Part shown: positions 23,847-29,149 of the stretch, piece by piece
How positions within the stretch are numbered: the first letter of the stretch is position 1
How the letters are laid out: every line of letters begins with the position of its first letter
Assembly (NCBI GenBank): GCA_023666975.1
Contig: JAMPAW010000031.1
Location: forward strand, 1-29,149
Length of the DNA stretch: 29,149 nucleotides
Direction of reading: 5' to 3'
Source: Clostridium sp.
GTDB lineage: Bacteria; Bacillota_A; Clostridia; Lachnospirales; Lachnospiraceae
Position numbers and translations under genes: made by a program
Notes under the pieces: model-generated
What the model saw: the letters and a program-made list of their open reading frames with translations, nothing else
Told to the model about the DNA's origin: nothing
Database searches by the model: none

Positions 23847-23880
23847 GAAAAGGTTACACACATTTCTGTGCAACCTTTTC
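23847..23880. terminator. Bidirectional hairpin upstream of the PP2C gene
   Basis: GAAAAGGTTACACA (23847-23860) pairs with TGTGCAACCTTTTC (23867-23880), 14 bp with one mismatch. Its A-rich and T-rich flanks could work in both directions. It separates the PP2C operon from the debris beyond. In the 443-bp gap 23759-24201 I otherwise see only GNAT-like debris at 24004-24125. Confidence 0.5.
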
Positions 23881-24003
23881 CCAACAACAAAATCAATCAA
23901 AATAAGTAACACTCCTACTTGGCAATTAAATTATATCACGGAATACTCAATATTTCTACTGAATTTTCCTAAATGTCAGACAATATAAAATTTTACAAAA
24001 CAT

Positions 24004-24125
24004 TCACTGCTGCTGGTCAACCGTTCCATATATCGTTTCATAATCGCCATCTCCTTCCAAACTTTCTCCAAGTGTTGGCAACATAAACATAATTTCCCAT
24101 GTCCTCCGCAACATCAAACCAATTT
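24004..24125 (-). pseudogene. Degenerate C-terminal piece of a GNAT gene
   Basis: Minus strand near the end reads GDYETIYGTVDQQQ then TGA at 24004, a tail familiar from GNAT acetyltransferases (YETIYGT). Slightly upstream, another frame reads VAEDMGNYVYVANTW, which would join it through a frameshift. There is no start codon. It may be the lost end of the fragment at 24202-24489. Low confidence. Confidence 0.3.
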
Positions 24126-24201
24126 ACTCACTGGATTATTCGTTTTTGTTACCTTGAACCAGAATCCAGTTAGATATCTTTTTAATGTGCAGTAAGCAAA
24201 G

Positions 24202-24489
24202 TCAAAACTTTCCGTTCTTTCTGACCGGACGAAAGAGTATCTGGAAACTTATAGCATCTGCTTTTCCTTCTAATTCTTCTTTCGCATAAGAAATGATGCT
24301 CTGAATCATCCTTTCTGACAATCTCCTGCCACGGTATTTCTCACCTACAAAAACAAATCCTATGAATGGCGTAAAACCATACTGTTCAGGCAGCTCATCT
24401 CTTTCAGAAAATGTGGAAAATCCTGCCACTTCCCCATCCACACAAATGACACATACCCTTTCCCATTTTTTAAATTCATTTTTTACCCT
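24202..24489 (-). pseudogene. GNAT acetyltransferase fragment
   Basis: An internal piece of a GNAT: WERVCVICVDGEVAGFSTF, then FIGFVFVGEKYRGRRLSERM (motif A, acetyl-CoA binding). It begins in the same frame directly after the TAA of the methyltransferase gene and has no start codon or ribosome site of its own upstream of the motif; both the N-terminal third and the usual C-terminus are missing. It ends at 24202 in unrelated residues. Probably a broken gene left when the methyltransferase arrived. Confidence 0.6.
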
Positions 24490-25233
24490 TTATATATGCG
24501 CAATCACTCTCAATCTCCGATAATCGGCTACCCATTCCTCCCCGTTCCAAAGCGTAGCTCTTGACAATTTTTCCACCTTTCTACAAACCGCAGCCTGCAC
24601 ATTTTCCGGCATTGCAGAAAGTTCAGAGGCATAAAACTGTTTCATCCAATTAGCCAAACCCTGCTCCCCATCTTTTAACACAGTTGGTCTGTCATAGTCA
24701 TAAATCCTGTCAATCACAAAGCCATTCCACTCTAACAACTTGCCAAAGTCCTCTGCCGCAGGGAAATTGAATTTAGGCTCATAGTGATATCCCAGAGCAT
24801 GACATGCCCTTGTGAAAGCGTTTTCAATGGCTGCGATATTCCCACTTGCGCCAAATTCACAAACCAGTAATCCCTGTGGTTTCAGAACCTTATGTATGCT
24901 TTTCAGTAAAGCATCATGGTCGCTTATCCAATGAAATACCGCATTTGAAAAAACAACATCAAATTCATTTTCAAACGGTAATGCAAGCGCATCACATACC
25001 ATAAATTCAATGCTGCTAAACTGCTCTTTCGCTTTGTCTATCATACTCCTTGAGCTGTCAACACCCACAATTTTATTGCACAACTCGGCTAACTGAACAG
25101 TCAAAACGCCCGTTCCGCACCCCAAATCCAATATAGCCTGTCCATCATTCCTGGGTACAAATTCTAATAATCCCTTCCCATATTCAGCTACAAAATCATG
25201 CTTTTTGTCATATAGTGTGGAATTCCATTCCAT
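24490..25233 (-). CDS. Class I SAM-dependent methyltransferase (Tam-like)
   Basis: 247-residue methyltransferase of the trans-aconitate-methyltransferase-like group, substrate unknown. Motif I LDLGCGTG (35-42), motif II VGVDSS, motif III FDVVFSNAVFHWISDHDALL. ATG 25233 (MEWNSTLYDKK) is preferred; GGGAGAG lies 9-11 bases upstream. A second methyltransferase-like gene ends 26 bp upstream on the same strand, so the two probably share a transcript. Residues about 97-139 recur in a fragment at 26907-27035. Confidence 0.88.
   Translation of the reverse strand: MEWNSTLYDKKHDFVAEYGKGLLEFVPRNDGQAILDLGCGTGVLTVQLAELCNKIVGVDSSRSMIDKAKEQFSSIEFMVCDALALPFENEFDVVFSNAVFHWISDHDALLKSIHKVLKPQGLLVCEFGASGNIAAIENAFTRACHALGYHYEPKFNFPAAEDFGKLLEWNGFVIDRIYDYDRPTVLKDGEQGLANWMKQFYASELSAMPENVQAAVCRKVEKLSRATLWNGEEWVADYRRLRVIAHI
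24815..24943. repeat. 129-bp duplicated segment, copy 1 (in intact methyltransferase)
   Basis: Matches 26907-27035 base for base except four positions, in the same orientation and equal length. This copy lies in the middle of the methyltransferase gene and is in frame. Confidence 0.9.
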
Positions 25234-25259
25234 GCAAATACACTCTCCCAAATTTATTT

Positions 25260-25937
25260 CTATTTCCTGATAATCAATAATTTATTATCTCCCTTTTGGA
25301 ACTCATAATCCGTTTTAACGATAGAGGCATGGTAATCCCTGCTAAAATAGTCTATCACATCTTTGATTAAATCCGTCTGATTGGCATCCAAATCCACAAT
25401 CGGGAATATCCTTATTTCTTTGCATACCCGCAACATTTCCGTTATGGACTGAATATGAAAATCATATCCCAAAGACGTATACATCAATAAAAAATGGGAA
25501 CTCAAACCAATATCAAAACTATCCTGCTCATAAGGCAATCTGTCAGGCAGTTCATGGAATACATATCTCCCCTCACTTTTCCCCTGCTCATAATCAGATA
25601 AAAATTTCCGCATTGCAGACATACGGATATCTTCCAATGTATCTAAATCTTTTATATGTGTCCATACATAGTTGTCCACATTTTCCCTCATCTGCTCCAT
25701 TACAGTAACCCGCACTTCCTCAATACGTTTCTCAATCTTCTCTTTTGAAAACTGATATATTGGATCAAATGATACAACATAACCACCTTTATCTGTCATT
25801 TCACAGTTAAAACAGGCAGGACCATCTCCAAAACCTGCAATTTTCTTTGACATATCACTGCCATCTAAGCCAAACATCAATTTATACTCTTCCAAATTTC
25901 TGCCCCAAGGCACAACACTGTCTAGTTTGAAAGCCAT
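25260..25937 (-). CDS. SAM-methyltransferase-like protein
   Basis: 225 residues, resembling a family annotated as SAM-dependent methyltransferases that begin FKLDSVVPWGRNLEEYKLMF. The cofactor loop is IAGFGDGPACFNCEMTDKG, followed by acidic VVSFDP (a likely ribose-binding Asp) and later SFDIGLSSHFLLMYTS in the position of motif III. ATG 25937 has GGAGG nine bases upstream. It leads the two-gene unit with the Tam-like enzyme. Substrate unknown; the exact reaction is not inferable. Confidence 0.75.
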   Translation of the reverse strand: MAFKLDSVVPWGRNLEEYKLMFGLDGSDMSKKIAGFGDGPACFNCEMTDKGGYVVSFDPIYQFSKEKIEKRIEEVRVTVMEQMRENVDNYVWTHIKDLDTLEDIRMSAMRKFLSDYEQGKSEGRYVFHELPDRLPYEQDSFDIGLSSHFLLMYTSLGYDFHIQSITEMLRVCKEIRIFPIVDLDANQTDLIKDVIDYFSRDYHASIVKTDYEFQKGDNKLLIIRK

Positions 25938-26030
25938 TGTCTATTTCCTCCAGTATGAACATTTTCCATAATAAGTCCAAGAATTTAAATATCCTTTCAT
26001 TCAAAATTGATTGTTGCCAAAATGCTGCCG

Positions 26031-26378
26031 CTAATCTTCCCAATAATTCTCTGTTTCTTCTGTAGTAGACTTAATGCCAAAGAGCTTCCACATAAAGTCC
26101 TCTTTTTCATTGTATATATCTGTAATCTTTATAACATCAGCTTCAATTTGATAAAATACATAATTATGCTGAACATATAACATTCTGTAATCGCATGGAA
26201 TACCTAAAACACTTTCCACAGAAACACCTTTGTCCTCAAATTGCTGTAAATCTCGAATGGATTTTGTTATTTCTTTCATAACTTTACCAGCCGTGTCAAC
26301 CCCAAACTTCTGCGCGACATACTGTTTTATTTGCTTTAGTTTCTCACGGGCATTCGGAGAGTATTTCAGTTTCTTCAA
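26031..26378 (-). CDS. RelE/ParE-superfamily toxin
   Basis: 115-residue toxin: KLKYSPNAREKLKQIKQYVA opens the fold, then GIPCDYRMLYVQHNYVFYQI and the conserved ending ITDIYNEKEDFMWKLFG. The start is a TTG at 26378 that overlaps the antitoxin TGA (TTGA), with GGGGG about seven bases upstream, so its level is tied to antitoxin translation. ParE-type toxins act on gyrase, RelE-type on ribosome-bound mRNA; this one cannot be assigned. It ends about 95 bp before the next gene on its strand. Confidence 0.87.
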   Translation of the reverse strand: MKKLKYSPNAREKLKQIKQYVAQKFGVDTAGKVMKEITKSIRDLQQFEDKGVSVESVLGIPCDYRMLYVQHNYVFYQIEADVIKITDIYNEKEDFMWKLFGIKSTTEETENYWED

Positions 26379-26635
26379 TCTGTTACCCCCAGTTCCTTTT
26401 CCAAATCGTCTGCCAAAATCCAGCCTTCCTTATCTGCACGCTCCTCTGCCTTCTTCAATTTAGAAAAAAGTGTATAGGCAGCTTTGTATCTATCAAGCTC
26501 ATCTATCTCAGACATAGTAAGAATGCCATATTCCCCGTGTCCGTTACGCGTAAGGTATACGCGGCTTGAAGCATCTACCTGTTTCAACACTTCTGTATAA
26601 TTTCGCAAATCTGAAATTGGTTTTATATTCGGCAT
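26375..26635 (-). CDS. Phd/YefM-type antitoxin
   Basis: 86 residues: NIKPISDLRNYTEVLKQVDA and RVYLTRNGHGEYGILTMSE are the Phd/YefM DNA-binding fold; the C-terminal EERADKEGWILADDLEKEL neutralises the toxin. ATG 26635 (MPNIKP) is chosen because AGGGGGAG lies nine bases upstream; the ATGATG at 26644 abuts it. Its own promoter lies at 26669-26697. Autorepression is expected for the family. Confidence 0.88.
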   Translation of the reverse strand: MPNIKPISDLRNYTEVLKQVDASSRVYLTRNGHGEYGILTMSEIDELDRYKAAYTLFSKLKKAEERADKEGWILADDLEKELGVTD

Positions 26636-26668
26636 AACCATCATCTCCCCCTTACCGGCCTTTCTTTC

Positions 26669-26697
26669 ATTATATGCATATCAACATATTTTCGCAA
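26669..26697 (-). promoter_or_regulatory. Promoter of the Phd/YefM-toxin operon
   Basis: Minus strand TTGCGA (26692-26697), 17-bp spacer, TATAAT (26669-26674). The spacer contains ATATG repeats that overlap the -10 and could be the antitoxin operator. Confidence 0.7.
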
Positions 26698-26708
26698 GTA
26701 AATTAACA

Positions 26709-26720
26709 TGTGAATTCACA
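26709..26720. repeat. 12-bp perfect palindrome
   Basis: TGTGAATTCACA, perfect 6-bp arms with no spacer, just upstream of the toxin-antitoxin promoter. Possibly a protein site; it could also be chance. Confidence 0.3.
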
Positions 26721-26730
26721 GCATCCCTTA

Positions 26731-27035
26731 TTACTTTCTTATTGGCAACATTTGTTTTTCCATTTCATCATAGATAAAGATATCGCTATTGTCTGCGGGA
26801 ATCCGGCAAGTCTTCTTCTCCCTGTACCCCCGTTTTAAATACATTTCTTTTGCCGCTAAAGAGGAATCGATATGAACATGGCTGTAATTCTCTGCATTTC
26901 TTGGTAAAAGCGTTTTCAATGGCTGCGATATTCCCACTTGCGCCAAATTCACAAACCAGTAATCCTTGCGGTTTCAGAACCTTATGTATGCTTTTTAGTA
27001 AGGCATCATGGTCGCTTATCCAATGAAATACCGCA
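26731..27035 (-). pseudogene. Composite scar: methyltransferase fragment joined to a GNAT C-terminus
   Basis: Minus strand: the 129-bp methyltransferase copy (27035-26907, frame AVFHWISDHDALLKSIHK) runs into 26906-26731, which in another frame reads ENYSHVHIDSSLAAKEMYLK then RGYREKKTCRI and ends EMEKQMLPIRK, a typical GNAT C-terminus. Neither part has a start codon or complete domain. Two unrelated gene pieces meet near 26906, so this is rearrangement debris, not a gene. Confidence 0.75.
26907..27035. repeat. 129-bp duplicated segment, copy 2
   Basis: Four mismatches to 24815-24943 in 129 bp, same orientation, about 2.1 kb apart. It lies in the composite scar. Confidence 0.9.
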
Positions 27036-27050
27036 ATCGCCTGATGAAAT

Positions 27051-27494
27051 TTATGTATCAATTCTTATCATCTCGGTAAGTGCCTTGTTACGATATACTA
27101 AATCTTCTCGTACTGTAAAACCCTGTTTTTCCCAAAAAGCATTACCATTTTCATTCTTAGCAAATACAACCAAAGCAACTTTATTGATTCCACATTCCTG
27201 TTTTAGTGCTTGTATTGCAGTATCTACTAACTGGTGTCCGATTCCTTGCTCTCTATATTGTGGATTTACAGCGGCATGATAAATGTAACCTCTTCTGCCA
27301 TCATTACCAGCTATAATTACTCCGACAACTTTATTGGCAATTTCAGCTACAAAACAAGTATCCGGATTTCTATTTATAAACTTACCAATGCCTTCTTTTG
27401 AATCGTCTATACTATTTAATCCCATGCCTGTGCATAACATCCAAAGTGCATAAACTTCGTCATAATCACTCATCAGCATTTTTCTTATGTTCAT
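27051..27494 (-). CDS. GNAT-family N-acetyltransferase
   Basis: 147-residue acetyltransferase. Motif A is complete: YIYHAAVNPQYREQGIGHQL (acetyl-CoA loop REQGIG), followed by VVFAKNENGNAFWEKQGFTV, the usual motif B and C-terminal aromatic strand. ATG 27494 (MNIRKMLMSDYDEV) is chosen for GGAGGGTAAG upstream; the longer frame to 27608 is in the tail of another gene. Its stop lies 15 bp from the scar. Substrate unknown. Confidence 0.9.
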   Translation of the reverse strand: MNIRKMLMSDYDEVYALWMLCTGMGLNSIDDSKEGIGKFINRNPDTCFVAEIANKVVGVIIAGNDGRRGYIYHAAVNPQYREQGIGHQLVDTAIQALKQECGINKVALVVFAKNENGNAFWEKQGFTVREDLVYRNKALTEMIRIDT

Positions 27495-27540
27495 CTTACC
27501 CTCCGATAAATTCAAATCTGTGCGGGAATGCATCGAGGCG

Positions 27541-27734
27541 TTATCTGCTCCGATGTTTCTCTTTTTTCTTCTGCTGTTTCCGTTCAAACATCCGCTTGGT
27601 TTCGGCAAGTTTTTGCTCCCGGCTTTTCACCCTGCGTTCCTGTTTGCGCTGTTCCTGTTGCAATTTTAAAGCCTGTTGTGATTTTGTGCCAATCTCTGTG
27701 TCCTGTAATTGGACTGAATGAGCAATTTTTGTTT
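27541..27734 (-). pseudogene. C-terminal remnant of a probable conjugative-element protein
   Basis: Open minus-strand frame without a start: QTKIAHSVQLQDTEIGTKSQ, then QEQRKQERRVKSREQKLAET, and KRMFERKQQKKKEKHRSR before the stop at 27541. A very basic, Lys/Glu/Gln/Arg-rich coiled tail of this form is common at the end of relaxases and related mobilisation proteins of Firmicute conjugative transposons. I infer a truncated element; the family is not certain. The rest of 27495-27840 shows nothing else supported. Confidence 0.45.
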
Positions 27735-27840
27735 GTCATTTTCGACAATATAAATAGTATACCATGCATCACCATTTAATTCTATAATCAAAATGAGGAA
27801 AAAAGGGGGCATGGAATATATATACCACTCGTATTTATAA

Positions 27841-28176
27841 CTATTTAATATCATACTTTTCAATCCATTCATACATTGCCTCAACTACAGGTCTTAATCC
27901 TTTTCCCATTTCAGACATATAGTATTCGACCTTCGGAGGAACTTGTGGATATTCCTTACGAATAATAAGCCCATCTTTCTCCAACTCTTTTAATTGATTT
28001 GTCAACATTTTATGCGTAATTGGCGCAAGCAAACGTTTTAACTCCCCATACCTCAGTACTTCGTGAAATGCCAACATATATATTATTCTTAATTTCCACT
28101 TTCCGCCAATCATTCCCACGATTGTTTCAAATCTTTCATATCCAAAATCTTGAAGGTAACAAGGTTCTTTTTTCAC
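27841..28176 (-). CDS. HxlR-family transcriptional regulator
   Basis: 111-residue winged-helix regulator: ETIVGMIGGKWKLRIIYMLA, GELKRLLAPITHKMLTNQLK, ELEKDGLIIRKEYPQVPPKV are the HxlR signature; these regulators respond to redox or electrophile stress, often by a cysteine. Only one cysteine (near residue 6) is visible, in EPCYLQDFGYERF, the position used by YodB/HypR-type sensors. GTG 28176 is chosen because AAGGAG lies eight bases upstream; the frame from 28209 runs into the promoter. Divergent from the flavodoxin-like gene, its likely target. Confidence 0.88.
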   Translation of the reverse strand: MKKEPCYLQDFGYERFETIVGMIGGKWKLRIIYMLAFHEVLRYGELKRLLAPITHKMLTNQLKELEKDGLIIRKEYPQVPPKVEYYMSEMGKGLRPVVEAMYEWIEKYDIK

Positions 28177-28211
28177 ATTTATGCTCTCCTTTTTGATAGT
28201 ATCACACAAAA

Positions 28212-28223
28212 AAGTGCGTACTT
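28212..28223. promoter_or_regulatory. Inverted repeat between HxlR and flavodoxin-like genes
   Basis: AAGT-GCGT-ACTT in the shared intergenic region, a plausible HxlR operator. For the plus-strand gene a TATAAT lies at 28246-28251 with a poor -35, so the repeat sits in the -35 zone. Confidence 0.4.
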
Positions 28224-28274
28224 CTCAAATAATATTATACTCTCTTATAATAAAAATGGAAAGAGGCGAAAGAA

Positions 28275-28949
28275 ATGAAGATTATAATAATAAATGGAAG
28301 TCACAGAAAAAACGGAGCAACCGCATTGATACTGAATGAAATGTACCAAAAATTAGAAACTTACCCTAATGTAGAAGTCCAATTATATAATGTTGCAGAT
28401 TTCAACTTACATTTTTGTGCTGGTTGTTGTAAATGCTACAAAAATGGTAAATGTATTTTTAATGATGACATTGAAAAACTATCAGAAACTCTTGAAACAG
28501 CAGACGGCATTATAGTAGGTTCTCCCACATATGCAAGCAATGTTTCTGCGCAAATGAAGCTTGTCATAGATCGCGGGCATTTTGTAATGGAACAATTACT
28601 ATTTCGGAAATATGCAATCAGTGTATCAACATATGAAAATTATGGTGGAAAAAACACATCTAAAATATTAAACAGATTATTGTCTTATTCTGGGGCAACT
28701 ATATCTAATTCACTTGTTATTAAAGTACCCTTTTCTACTGATCCATTAAATAGTTCAAAAACACAAAAGAAAGTGACTAAAACAACAGATAAATTTTATA
28801 ATGACATACACAAACAAAACTTTTATTTATACCAGAAAATTAAACATTTTTTAATATTTAGATTTGGAATTTTCCCTTTTGTTCGCAAAAAAGGGAATGA
28901 ATATCAAGGAGTTATATCTAAATGGAAAAAACAAGGTATTATTAAGTAA
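28275..28949 (+). CDS. Flavodoxin-family NADPH-dependent FMN reductase/iron-sulfur flavoprotein-like
   Basis: 224 residues. The FMN phosphate loop is GSHRKNGAT (8-16), and GSPTYASNVSAQMK carries the flavin-edge loop. A cysteine cluster CAGCCKCYKNGKC (C48, C51, C52, C54, C60) resembles the iron-sulfur flavoprotein motif that binds a [4Fe-4S] cluster. The C-terminal third is AT-rich and basic and less conserved. ATG 28275 has GAGG nearby. It is divergent from the HxlR gene, a common pairing for redox-stress reductases. The electron acceptor is unknown. Confidence 0.82.
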   Translation: MKIIIINGSHRKNGATALILNEMYQKLETYPNVEVQLYNVADFNLHFCAGCCKCYKNGKCIFNDDIEKLSETLETADGIIVGSPTYASNVSAQMKLVIDRGHFVMEQLLFRKYAISVSTYENYGGKNTSKILNRLLSYSGATISNSLVIKVPFSTDPLNSSKTQKKVTKTTDKFYNDIHKQNFYLYQKIKHFLIFRFGIFPFVRKKGNEYQGVISKWKKQGIIK

Positions 28950-28954
28950 AAATT

Positions 28955-29149
28955 TCGCATTGCCTCCAAAGATTGTCCGCTGAATATCCTTTTGCACCCC
29001 GGAAGTTCCTTTGGCAATTCTTTTGACAACACTTGAACAATGGACTTCCCCATGCGTTTTCGTCCTGCTGGTGATGAATTTCTTCGCCGATCTCCCAATA
29101 TAAATTGATGGTTTCTGCATTTAGGAGTTTCAAAACCTGATACTGCTTT
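28955..29149 (-). pseudogene. YhcG/DUF1016-type nuclease, frameshifted and cut by the window edge
   Basis: Minus strand from the edge: KQYQVLKLLNAETINLYWEI then GEEIHHQQDENAWG in one frame, KSIVQVLSKELPKELPG in the next, AKGYSADNLWR back in the first, MRNFYL again shifted. Together they match the N-terminal domain of YhcG (DUF1016, PD-(D/E)XK nuclease family). At least three frameshifts are needed, and the C-terminal nuclease domain is missing; the sequence ends next to the flavodoxin-like gene. The N-terminal edge is outside the window. Confidence 0.7.

Noticed and set aside
26786..27061. 91-codon minus-strand frame that looks like a short methyltransferase
   Set aside because: Only about 43 codons match the methyltransferase; the rest is the wrong frame of a GNAT tail. 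It is a scar, not a gene.
27487..27779. Plus-strand cysteine-rich frames
   Set aside because: Antisense to the Lys/Arg-rich tail at 27541-27734, which explains their composition.

Overview
The window looks like chromosome from a gut-type Firmicute, most likely a Lachnospiraceae-like Clostridia member. The grounds are strong AGGAGG-type ribosome sites, TTGACA/TATAAT promoters, moderate GC with AT-rich islands, and families common there: a secreted leucine-rich/fibronectin protein, an AAA-ATPase-like/PD-(D/E)XK protein, DUF3169 with a small Xre regulator, and DUF4230 pairs. The species call is inference; there is no rRNA, tRNA or CRISPR array.

Layout. 1-1.5 kb: an ABC ATPase and its membrane partner (+). 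1.5-6.1 kb: a five-gene minus-strand operon (ABC ATPase, ABC permease, exported HEXXH metallopeptidase, OmpR-type regulator, sensor kinase), preceded by four evenly spaced TTTAAG-like half-sites that look like the operator for its own regulator. 6.4-7.9 kb: a TauE/SafE permease and a TspO/MBR protein (+). 8.0-8.8 kb: a RelB/DinJ-type antitoxin with a PIN toxin. 8.9-13.2 kb: the tail of a lost regulator, then a minus-strand membrane-stress-like set: MerR regulator, 60-aa protein, zinc-ribbon membrane protein with a duplicated C-terminal domain, and an SPFH protein with a C-terminal GYF-like domain. 13.5-14.8 kb: two tandem DUF4230 paralogues (+). 14.8-16.7 kb: a GNAT enzyme and an AAA-ATPase-like protein whose nuclease core has apparently been deleted in frame. 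16.9-19.3 kb: three overlapping genes (unknown membrane protein, small Xre regulator, DUF3169) behind a promoter carrying three copies of one 20-bp inverted repeat, and upstream an Xre-membrane fusion with its own terminator. 19.5-21.9 kb: an 800-aa secreted protein.

22-29 kb is an accessory region: mostly AT-rich, small unrelated cargo genes and gene debris. It holds a PP2C phosphatase translationally coupled to a two-TM protein that resembles an inward-rectifier channel without its selectivity filter; two methyltransferases; a Phd/YefM-ParE toxin-antitoxin pair; a 129-bp copy of part of the first methyltransferase lodged in a scar; broken GNAT genes; the tail of a probable conjugative-element protein; a divergent HxlR regulator/flavodoxin pair; and a frameshifted YhcG-type nuclease at the edge.

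The strongest candidates for undescribed biology are the PP2C + channel-like pair (22149-23758), the MerR/zinc-ribbon/SPFH-GYF set, the peptidase-containing ABC/two-component operon with its operator ladder, and the Xre/DUF3169 operon with its triple operator.
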